From Tigriopus japonicus (Eukaryota; Arthropoda; Copepoda; Harpacticoida; Harpacticidae), in NCBI GenBank assembly GCA_010645155.1, contig CM021314.1, positions 8,224,248-8,288,247 of the forward strand: a stretch of DNA of 64,000 bases, written 5' to 3'. A program made the translations under genes and the position numbers. The notes under the pieces are model-generated. The model saw nothing but the letters and a program-made list of their open reading frames with translations. It did not search any database and had not been told where the DNA came from. Of this stretch, positions 55,645 through 64,000 are shown one piece after another (position 1 is the first letter of the stretch; every line of letters starts with the position of its first letter).

Positions 55645-56262
55645 TCAATTCGATTCATTGCTAGCCAGGTAAGGTAAAACTTCATAATAAGGGGTTATTT
55701 GGTGAATAAATGTCCGCCAATCATCGTCAACGATGGCTTGGAAAGTAACTTCTTGGAACACTTCACTTCGTCCGATTTCTCGGAAACGTAACTTAGTAAA
55801 CATTTTAATACTCGGCTCGTTCCCCATCTTGATTTTAGCCTCGAAAACCCCCACTTTTAGTTGATCCATCCCATAACGTAACATAAAGGTCAAGGCTTCC
55901 CAGCCCAATTTTTGACCTCGAGCCGAAACTTCGGCAATCATGATTTCGGCTTCGGCTTTGATCAAGTTCGGATCGTCTTCATCTGTCGATAAAAATAGAT
56001 TGGTGTCACCAATCATGCTCTTGATCTCGTCTTCTAGACCTCCAAGGTCTTTTTGGAGAATAATGAAGGTACACTTGTCTTCACTATCTCGCCAAGTTTT
56101 TTGCATAGCGAATTCTTCATCCAACGTCAAAGGTTCGGATCCGGTGAGTTCTTGGAGATGGGGATTCTTCATCCATTCGTGATATTTGGGCACATGTTGG
56201 GCTTGATAAGGCACCAAAATGACTTTGGTGCCAATCAATTGAGTCGTCCAGTTCACTTTCAT
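55645..56262 (-). CDS. NAT9: N-acetyltransferase 9 (GNAT family)
   Basis: Single-exon gene of 205 residues (human 207). Family hallmarks: KVILVPYQAQHVPKYHEWMK, LQELTGSEPLTLDEEFAMQK, MIGDTNLFL, the acetyl-CoA loop region AEIMIAEVSARGQKLGWEAL (motif A, R-G-x-K-x-G), and FEAKIKMGNEPSIKMFTKLR with FREIGRSEVFQEVTF. NAT9 is a cytosolic GNAT protein implicated in microtubule stabilisation in flies. I started at ATG 56262 because MKVNWTTQLIGTKV fits the family; an upstream in-frame ATG at 56286 lies before a probable acceptor site (AATATTGCAG, exon from 56280). It is the last gene of the PDCD2-CARNMT1-NAT9 run, 79 bp after the CARNMT1 stop. Confidence 0.93.
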   Translation of the reverse strand: MKVNWTTQLIGTKVILVPYQAQHVPKYHEWMKNPHLQELTGSEPLTLDEEFAMQKTWRDSEDKCTFIILQKDLGGLEDEIKSMIGDTNLFLSTDEDDPNLIKAEAEIMIAEVSARGQKLGWEALTFMLRYGMDQLKVGVFEAKIKMGNEPSIKMFTKLRFREIGRSEVFQEVTFQAIVDDDWRTFIHQITPYYEVLPYLASNESN

Positions 56263-56341
56263 CTTCAAATAAAATAAAATCTGCAATATTATTAGGTTAT
56301 GGCAGAAAACAATCAGAAGTATCGTTGCTTCGTTCTATATT
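56263..56341 (-). promoter_or_regulatory. CARNMT1-NAT9 intercistronic acceptor
   Basis: A 79-bp spacer with no poly(A) hexamer. It contains TTGTTTTCTGCC and ends in AATAATATTGCAG 18 nt before the NAT9 ATG, a good 3' splice site with no cis donor of its own. Confidence 0.5.
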
Positions 56342-57421
56342 TCAGCGAGTTTTTTCGACAATAAAATAAATACACTTAAAGTTGACCAAACTCATTGAAT
56401 TCTGATCTGACACATAGGGACAAATCCGATGGGTGTCTTCTTTGACAAACTTAAATTTAGAGGCCTTGATCACTTCTCTCAATAAATCCCAACTCAATTC
56501 CAAACTCATTTCCCCCGGATATTTAGCATACGCATAATTCAAGGGTCCAAAGTTGATCCATTTCCCCTTGGGTTTTAGACAATTTCCAATCACCTCCACC
56601 ATATCCATGACATTGTGCGATGAATCAAGGACAAATGAGGTCAGCACACAATCAAAGTGACCTTCAAGATCCGGACGACGGGTTAAAAAACCCTGAAAAT
56701 CCCCTGGGATCACTTGAAACCGGAAATGATCTGGACGAAGGGTCGGGTCTATATCGGGAAAGGCCACAGGTCGAGTTGTACCCCCAGCCTCTAATTTATT
56801 GTTCAAGTTATGGATCCAAGGATACACTCGATAGTTGTTGATCCGGGTACATTTGTTCAAGATCAAATTGGCCGTGAACAGATTCAACATGCTTTGCTCA
56901 TTGACCGTGCAATCAAAGGTCTGACAAGCCGCATCAAAGGCCAGACGAGAAAGACCACTTCCAGGGATTAAAACCTTTGTATTGGGTCTTTGGTCCACAG
57001 GGTATAAATTCATCAGGTCTTCAAGGATGGGTTCGAAACTGGCTTGACGAACTGTGGCTCCTTCAGAGCTCCATTCTCGTGAGATTTGAAGGAAAAGCTC
57101 TTCCAATCTAGCGAAATCGTGGAGGAATGTCTTCCGATCAGGTTCAAGATCTAACCGTTTTAACTGTTGTTGGGCCAGTTTTAGGATGTCTTGAAGTAGT
57201 TCCTGGTTGGCTTCAATACTGTTCATGATATGATGGAGGTAATCGCCAAACTTGTGGTTCATCAAGATCTCTTTGTGAGCGAGACTACACAATGAGAGAG
57301 CTTTTTGTTTGTGCGAGAGCTGATTTAGAGCACATTGCTGATAGTTCCTCATGGAATGGATGATTCGCTTCAGGTATTCCAAATCATCGTGCTCATAAAC
57401 CTCAAGATCCAGGGACTCCAT
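56342..57421 (-). CDS. CARNMT1: Carnosine N-methyltransferase (N2227 family)
   Basis: Single-exon gene of 359 residues (human 409). It transfers a methyl group from SAM to carnosine giving anserine. In animals it also methylates histidine in zinc-finger proteins. The N-terminal helical part covers about 1-135 (YLKRIIHSMRNYQQCALNQL, HHIMNSIEANQELLQDILK). The Rossmann methyltransferase follows, with the SAM motif NTKVLIPGSGLSRLAFDAAC, then CTVNEQSMLNLFTANLILN, FDCVLTSFVLDSSHN and WINFGPLNYAYAK. Start at 57421 (MESLDLEVYEHDD) because the longer frame upstream lies inside the PDCD2 coding region. The ATG follows the PDCD2 stop by 28 bp, and a pyrimidine-AG acceptor (CCTTTTTCCAG) ends 5 nt before it. 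Confidence 0.93.
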   Translation of the reverse strand: MESLDLEVYEHDDLEYLKRIIHSMRNYQQCALNQLSHKQKALSLCSLAHKEILMNHKFGDYLHHIMNSIEANQELLQDILKLAQQQLKRLDLEPDRKTFLHDFARLEELFLQISREWSSEGATVRQASFEPILEDLMNLYPVDQRPNTKVLIPGSGLSRLAFDAACQTFDCTVNEQSMLNLFTANLILNKCTRINNYRVYPWIHNLNNKLEAGGTTRPVAFPDIDPTLRPDHFRFQVIPGDFQGFLTRRPDLEGHFDCVLTSFVLDSSHNVMDMVEVIGNCLKPKGKWINFGPLNYAYAKYPGEMSLELSWDLLREVIKASKFKFVKEDTHRICPYVSDQNSMSLVNFKCIYFIVEKTR

Positions 57422-57449
57422 CGTGTCTGGAAAAAGGTCACATAAAAGG
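57422..57449 (-). promoter_or_regulatory. PDCD2-CARNMT1 intercistronic splice acceptor
   Basis: The whole 28-bp spacer on the minus strand is CCTTTTATGTGACC then TTTTTCCAG and ACACG before the ATG. It contains an excellent 3' splice site and no room for a promoter or poly(A) signal. This is the arrangement expected for spliced-leader trans-splicing within an operon. Confidence 0.6.
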
Positions 57450-58607
57450 TCAATGTTGTGGAGGCATTTGACAGTACACAAACTCTTTCTTATAACTCGG
57501 AGAGGTTGAATCATTCTCATTGGTACAACTGTCTTTACACGTGAACACGGCCAAAACGCCCCAATCTAAGCTATCTTTGTCCAAGGATTGGTCCAGTTTA
57601 AGATGGTGGAGAAGTTGAGGCATGATTTGAAACTCAAAAGACCTCGATTGACCGCAGGATTCGCATTTAGGAACCCGTTCCAACGGCAATTGATCCTCGG
57701 AAGACATCCACAAAGGACTTCCATGGCGTTCATAGCGCAAAATCTGCTCGGGTGAATGACTAATCGTGGTTTTGAAGCGGGCAAACACCGGATCGCTCTT
57801 TTGATCCGAGGTCAACTGAGTCAAATCCGTCTCGACAGCCTTATTTCCACTCAAGGCTAAGGCTTCCAATTTCTTATGAGCTTCCAACTCCGTCGTTTCT
57901 TCGTCTTCATCATCGGAGGAATCATCCGCCAAAGGTCGATCCGCATCTTCGGCGGCTTCGATTTCAATCTCCATTTCCGGGAAACCGTATTTAGCTTGAG
58001 AAGGTCGATTTTTGGCCTGGAAATCCGTCTGAGAGCACTCTTTTTTGTGTCCCGCGGTCCAATCTAAAGCTTGATGGGCTTTACAACAATATCCCACTTT
58101 TTGACATCCCGCACACGCTTTGGCACCCGTTCCATGGCACACGCGACATAATTTGCCGTAATTGGCGGCTGACACGTCGATCAACGGATTTTGAACCGTC
58201 AAAGGCGGCTCAAATGGGTAATAATCATTAGCTCGGGCTAATTGTGAACGAAACACCCGCCAAGGTCCATTCACGCCCCCGGATTTGGGTCCAGCGTGGC
58301 AAGAAGGCGTGGCGCAAACGAATAGAAAAAGGGTCCGATGAAAAGCCGAGGGAATCTCATTGATGGGTGCGTATATTTGGGCCAGAAAAGTCATGGGAAC
58401 TTGGCATAGAGGACAACTACGCGCTGTCACATCGGGCAAATCCTCTAATTTTAGCCAAGCCGGGGGTCCTCCCACTTTGCTGGGAAAGAAACGAGAGGTC
58501 AGTTTCCAGGAAGGCGTGTCCGGGTTCACGAAGCCCAAGTCCAGGCCAGAATCCGGGTCGTTCGGGTCCTCTGAAGGGATGGAAAACGCGGGATTGGATT
58601 CAGCCAT
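57450..58607 (-). CDS. PDCD2: Programmed cell death protein 2 (uS5 chaperone)
   Basis: Single-exon gene of 385 residues (human 344). The N-terminal PDCD2 beta region is about 8-135 (LDLGFVN, SKVGGPPAWLKLEDLP, CPLCQVPMTFLAQIYAPINE, FHRTLFLFVC). A MYND zinc finger follows at about 155-195 (CRVCHGTGAKACAGCQKVGY, CCKAHQALDW, HKKEC). An acidic linker and the C-terminal PDCD2 domain end the protein (PLERVPKCESCGQSRSFEFQ, LDWGVLAVFTCKDSC, KEFVYCQMPPQH). It binds uS5/RPS2 co-translationally and delivers it for 40S assembly. First gene of the three-gene run. A strong acceptor-like tract (GTTATTCTCTGTTCTGCAG) ends about 40 nt before its ATG, so it may itself receive a spliced leader. Confidence 0.94.
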   Translation of the reverse strand: MAESNPAFSIPSEDPNDPDSGLDLGFVNPDTPSWKLTSRFFPSKVGGPPAWLKLEDLPDVTARSCPLCQVPMTFLAQIYAPINEIPSAFHRTLFLFVCATPSCHAGPKSGGVNGPWRVFRSQLARANDYYPFEPPLTVQNPLIDVSAANYGKLCRVCHGTGAKACAGCQKVGYCCKAHQALDWTAGHKKECSQTDFQAKNRPSQAKYGFPEMEIEIEAAEDADRPLADDSSDDEDEETTELEAHKKLEALALSGNKAVETDLTQLTSDQKSDPVFARFKTTISHSPEQILRYERHGSPLWMSSEDQLPLERVPKCESCGQSRSFEFQIMPQLLHHLKLDQSLDKDSLDWGVLAVFTCKDSCTNENDSTSPSYKKEFVYCQMPPQH

Positions 58608-61409
58608 GATGGCACCTTTACTTCAAGTTCACGTCAAGTTCACTGCAGAACAGAGAATAACAACAACACGTGTTGTGCTGAAAACAGCGTTGCTATGGAC
58701 TTGAAACTAGTGTTGCTGGATAATCCTGGTGGCAAGTTCCACGAGAACATGCCAAAAACTGGAGAAAGATCGGATCGGTTGACTGAAACTCGTCGTGCGT
58801 CGGAATCGACTTTTGAGGAGTCGAATCCGAAAACATGGGCATCCATATTTTCCTTGGAAGTTTAATTCCGTATAAAACAGTACAGTCAACTTCGGATATA
58901 AGGGACCCGGCGGGACCACCGAAATTCGTCCCTTATATCCGACCGAAATTGCATGAAAATCGATCTTCCGGACCTTCCAAAACAGTCCCTTATAAGCAAA
59001 AATCTCTTATATCCGGGTCCCTTATATCCGAAGTTGTCTGTACTATTATACTACGTACATTTTTCTTAATTATTCTGCATTTCAATTCTAAATTGAAAAT
59101 GATTTTTTCGCCTCCACGTTTGGGTAAGGATGTCATCAGAGGAAAAAACCGAAGGGTCACACCCATCCAATCGATTTCGATAAAACTTGGTTTGAATAAA
59201 ATCAAACGGCCCACCTTAACTCTTCTTGAAGCCCGGGGCCACCATCTCTCTCCCTATGTAGGTCAAAAAGTGACATTTTTAGGTCAGATAATAGCAAGTT
59301 TTTCACAACTTCGTCGAATGGATGAGTGTAATCGAACGAATTCAGCTGGGGATTCTGGGGCCAAAATGGATAGGGATGGGTCAGAACTAGGTTTGGACAT
59401 TTCATTGTTTCAATTTGTTACGAGAGGGAATAATCTTATTTCAATTGATTGTCAAAATGAAGAAAACGAATTAGGCTCACGAATTTTGATTAAGTTTTAT
59501 GGAGGGTGAGTCTCGACTTTGACGCATCCCTAGCCATTTTGGCCTAGGGAACTTTGAACTTTGAAGAAAAGTCACCTGTGATGCCATTTAATTGAATAAG
59601 TTTTTTTTTTCAAGAGCAATTGTTGACACCATCAATACTTAAAAAACATTGCTGAAAAAGCACATAAATCATACTGAGTTGCGATACGATTTTTTTTTGC
59701 ATATCAGCGGCTGAAATAGGGCTATTGAAGTGTGGCTTTGTTGTGCCTTTTCATGGAGCGAGAGCGTCGACATCTGCCACGGCTAGCTCGCACTGTGCAT
59801 GCCCTTGAAAAGAGTTTAAAGCACTCCTAGGAACATTTTCTTGAGTTGCTTGAAATGTCTTGATTTTGAAAATTAATTTTATTGTTTTGGCGCATTGTCA
59901 AGAGAGAATGAGCGGCTGTTTTAAGAATTCAAATAATTTTCAAATATTTCCTGTTTTGATAACTTACAAAAACTAATAATTTATCTACAGCATTTTCTTT
60001 AGTTTTGGACTTTAATTTGTACCAACCATGTTTTTGCTTTAAATCATACCAATTACGAGCACTTCCCTGCGTAATTTGTCATGGTAATAGTCACTGGCAA
60101 TTGCCCATTTACGATGCAACCACTTATTATAGTACCAGACTATTTATTTACCGTGACCATTTGCATCTGAAGTGTTGGCAAAATATTTAAGCGTGAGGTA
60201 GGGATGCACCGGGTCCTTCAAAATAAAGGATGCACTTGGAATATCCTTTGTAGCTCATGATCATACCTTGCAACTAGCTCCATTGGTGATGGCAAACCAG
60301 TGAATTAGCTTGAAAAGACAAAAAGGTACATTCTTGTCAACTAAATATTTCAAAAAGGACAACATGAATCAATTTTATAAACAGAGAGTTTGCGATTCTT
60401 CTGCTGCTTGTGCTTGTTCTCTTATAGTGCACATTTTCAACTTCACATATTTTTATGGTATAAACTATTCAAAAGTTGGAAACTGTTACGGGGTTTTCCT
60501 TATTAAGTGTTCCATGTCAAGCAAATAATTACTCGAAATACAATAATGGCACACTGATATTGAAGAAATATCAGTTAAAGGAAATATATTTAGGTATAAG
60601 CATAGCAAGTCTTGGTGAAACTGATCGATTTGCTTAGAAACTATGATTTTGTATCCAAAGGTGGCTCTCCCATTCAAATTATGCAAGCTCAATTCTGAAA
60701 AATTATCCTAGCCTTGACCGTATATAACAAGGTCTAATAGCGACTGAATTGCTTGAACAAAGAAGACAAGGTCTTAGGCAAACCTCTTTACTTTTCTAAT
60801 TATTTTGACCAAAAAGGCGCTTTGGCGTTTTGTTTTGTCATAAATTACCTCTTAAATCTAGGGGACTTTAGCTATGGACATATATGGGCCTACCCTGTAC
60901 GCCTACATATTTTAAGCAAAACCTAAAATTTCAAACCTACTAGAACTATCAGAAGAAGAAAGGATGAATGATCCTGCAAAAATCGATTTCATATAAAGAT
61001 GGGATGAGACTATATTTTCAGTACAAGAGATCAACTATTGTCGGTCCTGTTTGATTGATTCACGGAGCTGCAATCATGTAGGCATCAAGTCTTTAAAATG
61101 GCATAATATTCCTAACAGTTGTTGTCAAAAATACTCTAATTATCAAGCCCAAATCGCCTTCTTCGTTTTGACAATCAATCGGAACAAGAACTTTTCCCTC
61201 AAGCGGCAAACTGACAAAATGAAACGCTCTAGCCTAGTTTTGATCCATCCCTAGCCAGTCTGGCCCCCAAAGTTTTAGCTGAATTCGTCCGACTAAAATC
61301 ATGCGTTTGCGTCACGTGACTCCTTTTTTATTGTGATCAATTCAATAGTCCAACTTCTGGTTCTATTCACGACCAAAAATAGTATCTCCGTTCTTTAGGG
61401 TTGTTGTTT
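58608..61409. other. Intergenic region with a TA-flanked MITE
   Basis: About 2.8 kb. The only defined object is the MITE at 58883-59040. Open frames of up to 224 codons here run through that element and have no recognisable product. CATCCCTAGCCA-type words near 59525 and 61246 suggest another repeat. Confidence 0.4.
58883..59040. mobile_element. Tc1/mariner-pogo-type MITE
   Basis: 158 bp flanked by TA on both sides. The left end is CAGTCAACTTCGGATATAAG and the right end reverse-complements to CAGACAACTTCGGATATAAG; pairing continues through GGACCCGG. TA duplication and CAG-starting AT-rich terminal repeats are typical of pogo/Tigger-related elements. Confidence 0.85.
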
Positions 61410-61670
61410 TTAAAACCTCATCAGAGCTCGAGCTTTTACCATCTGAAACGGACCGTGGTCGTCCAGATAATAACCACAATTATTTTCGATTTCCTGAAAC
61501 CGATTGACCATCAGACGAATCGCTTCATCAACAGGAACACTTCCTCGCCGAGGGTTTGAGCTTTGAAACACTTCTGCAGATGTCATGCACGAAACCAACC
61601 AATGAATGAACGAACGAATGGCTTCTGAATTCTCAAAGACTCTGGTTTTCTTCCTCGATGACATTGCCAT
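61410..61670 (-). CDS. Orphan small protein, 86 residues
   Basis: The open frame from MAMSSRKKTRVFENSEAI to MVKARALMRF has balanced coding-like codon use and a mixed hydrophobic/charged composition (FIHWLVSCMTSAEVFQ, LMVNRFQEIENNCGYYLDD), unlike the AT-rich noise around it. It has no signal peptide or cysteine motif. I do not recognise the family. It may be one exon of a larger gene, a small conserved gene, or a domesticated fragment. No neighbouring gene is close enough to inform on function. Confidence 0.4.
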   Translation of the reverse strand: MAMSSRKKTRVFENSEAIRSFIHWLVSCMTSAEVFQSSNPRRGSVPVDEAIRLMVNRFQEIENNCGYYLDDHGPFQMVKARALMRF

Positions 61671-64000
61671 GCAAAGAATGCCCAGAAATGCGTGACCATT
61701 TTTCTATCTCGGCGCAAAAACAATAGAGGGTGAGCTCAAGGCCCAGGAAATGCTATTGCATGCATAGCAACTCATTGTGATGGCATAAGTTGTATATTTC
61801 TTGGATCTTTTGGAAAACCACAGAGGTACATAAAGTATGTGTTTCATACTACGCCATGACACTAATAATGGCTAAGAGACCACAAATTCGTCTCAGCAAA
61901 TATGTAGACAAAATTCGATGTTGGTTGGAAGGTCTTTGAATTGAATTTCTTGACAGAAGAATCTCTTAACCAACTGCCATAAATGTTGCGAGACAATATT
62001 ATTTTATGGTGCTTACTTATTACGCCAGCGTTTGTACGTCAATGAGATATCTAACCAAATAAGTGTAAAACAATTTGTGGAGGAAAGAGGAAATCAGTTG
62101 GTCCTGATTAGTAAATCACCATATTACAAGGCTTCGTCAATGGAATTCATCCACATTTTGATCTCGTTTATAACAACTATGTCATGTTGAATATCAATTA
62201 CGCAAAACTATAAGACCCAAGCACGGCTTGCTTCAATGAGATTCATTAGAATCAAATAATCGAAAGCGCCTAAGAAAAGATAAACACGAAAATCTGTGAT
62301 TTTAGCCCCAAACCCCTCTGACATATTTTATACTTTACAATCAGTTATTTGTTCTTTTCCTTTTCATTATCAATGGATATTGTAAAGTAAACGTCAATTA
62401 TGTAGTCTTCTCGCTTTTCAGGTGTGTACAAACCAATCTAAATTGGTCCAATCAAGCGCCCACCAAACAAAGGTTGCTGGCCCCAAATGCCCATAATAGA
62501 GTGGCCAAAACGCTTGGGACGAACTGTGGGCTCCGCAGCCCACCAATATAGGCTTTTTAGGTTTCCCCAACAGTTTTAGGCCCAACAAAAACAACCTCGG
62601 GACCCACTACAAAGTAGGGATGGTCAAACTACCATTTTTAATATGGATATTAGGGTCGAAGGTTTGGACCTCATCCCGCGAGTAGAGCCTATCCTCAGAC
62701 TCAATCACTTTGTTGATTGACCGATAAGGTAAAAATTTTTGGCAAAAAATGAAAGTGGACAATATTTCCAAACCCACAACAAATTAAATGTCCAGTTCAG
62801 GTTTTACAAGATGGCCAAAGAAACATTCACCTTTGCCTTTTTGACAACGTAAGTAAAAAAAAGTAAGACCACCGACTGAATAGGTTTGATTGAAATTTGA
62901 ATTAACATCCCACTGACTTAAGCGTACAAAACCAATGGTAAACGATTAAAAACGAATCGATCACTTTTGGCTCTCATTTGAAGTACAAGTGTTGAACTTA
63001 TCAAATTTGGGAGAGGATACGAGCTTGTTTTGTAAACAGTAGTTCTTCCTGCCTTCTGGCTTTTCGGTTGGTTTTCGTGCTCTATCAGCCTGAAAGACAA
63101 TAAAAATACCTCATTAATCAGCTGTTCGTTAGGACCTGGTTTTTAAACTTTGCTTGGTTGATGCTGATGTAATTGACGCAAAACTGACGCAAAATGCACT
63201 TACGGCAAGTTTCCTCTCAGTCAATATTTGGGATTCACTGGTGGCAAAGCTCCTAATTTGCGTGCAAGTGTAACTTTATCCAGCACAAAAAATGCTGATG
63301 AAATTGGTAAGAAAACATTCTTTTCTAAAACACGTATCAAATTACATATCAAATCAACCATGGGAGAAAATGGTAATCCCTTGTAGCGGTTGTGCATGTA
63401 AAAGGTTTTCTTCATATCATCACAGTTCAACGGACGACAAAGTTACTCTGAATTTCCACCGCCACATTTGCATTCAATCAAATAGGGCTGGGATCAATAA
63501 TTCACGTGGAAGTAGACCCTTTCATGCAATTTCTTACTTCTTTTGCTCAAAGAGAATCTCTTTTCAATAAAAGTGGTTTTCATATAAGTATATGCAAAAG
63601 TTGCAAACAAAGTCTAAAACATCATGAAAGGACCCAAACGATTTCAGCGTCTTGTTTTGAACAATTCGAACATTGACCACCCAAAGGAAATTTTCTAGTG
63701 TGATTTGTTATTCATTTAAAAGCTGACAGACCCCATAATAAGATCAATATTTTTAAAAAATTAATGGTTTCGGCATTTGAATGGCAAAAAGAGCGTTGCT
63801 TTAACTTGAAATGAGAACATTTAGGTTTTGAGAGTTGATGAAAGCCATCAATATAATTCCAGATAAAACCACGGCAAAGTCACGTGCACGGCATAAACAA
63901 TTAAAACTTTACAAAAGAATATTGGATATTAGCATCATTTTTTTTCTCATATCAGGGGCTGTTCCTATTTCATGGAACTCAATTAACCAAATTTGTACTT
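61671..64000. other. No gene seen to the window end
   Basis: AT-rich DNA. A partial copy of the dispersed SINE-tail motif (TCCCTTGTAGCGGTTG) sits near 63377, and a hAT-like terminus (GTAGGGATGGTCAAAC) near 62616. A somewhat GC-richer piece at 62440-62620 has no recognisable content. Confidence 0.4.

Noticed and set aside
57422..57520. Longer CARNMT1 start inside the PDCD2 coding region
   Set aside because: The first 33 residues are the alternate frame of the PDCD2 C-terminus; the conserved part begins at the Met at 57421.
58835..59509. 224-codon plus-strand ORF
   Set aside because: It runs through the TA-flanked MITE and shows no family resemblance.

Overview
The window is animal nuclear DNA and reads like a compact arthropod genome. 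Conserved single-copy genes have few, mostly short introns and GT-AG junctions, with AT-rich intergenic DNA full of small transposon remnants. The protein set (TFIID, TRAMP, INO80, BTR, SIAH, synaptobrevin, TRIC channel, Tudor proteins and others) is metazoan. The style of the genes, and possible trans-splice acceptors in tight same-strand gene runs, suggest a crustacean, possibly a copepod such as Tigriopus. That assignment is inference; no rRNA or mitochondrial marker is present.

Left part (1-16 kb). A broken, frameshifted coding relic and a hAT-type MITE come first. Then sesquipedalian/PHETA (+) is convergent with RMI1 (-), an INO80F/Nhp10-like HMG-box gene (+) is convergent with glyoxalase II HAGH (-), and SHQ1, TMEM38/TRIC and DUS1L lie head to tail (+). 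A synaptobrevin/VAMP gene (-) follows, with a degenerate second copy of its SNARE C-terminal half and membrane anchor just downstream.

Middle (16-37 kb). SIAH/sina (-) has four coding exons and a foldback element in one intron. A two-exon secreted-peptide precursor (-) with a TATA box follows. Then comes a gene-poor stretch with retroelement remnants, an assembly gap (29848-30075), small repeats, and ZCCHC7/AIR (-).

Right part (37-64 kb). TAF4 (+, one exon), mitochondrial ribosomal protein S21 (-, three exons), a Cab45/SDF4-like six-EF-hand protein (+), a five-exon Tudor/CCCH/Tudor protein (-), eEF1G (+, two coding exons), and a very tight cluster PDCD2 > CARNMT1 > NAT9 (-) with 28 and 79 bp between coding regions. 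The last 5 kb holds little beyond an 86-codon orphan ORF.

How the genes relate: most are housekeeping RNA, ribosome and chromatin functions placed side by side without shared pathway. The strongest organisational signal is the PDCD2-CARNMT1-NAT9 run. A splice-acceptor-like polypyrimidine-AG lies immediately before each start codon, as expected of a polycistronic unit resolved by spliced-leader trans-splicing. Gene structures were built by hand from splice signals and protein family knowledge; no transcript or database search was available.
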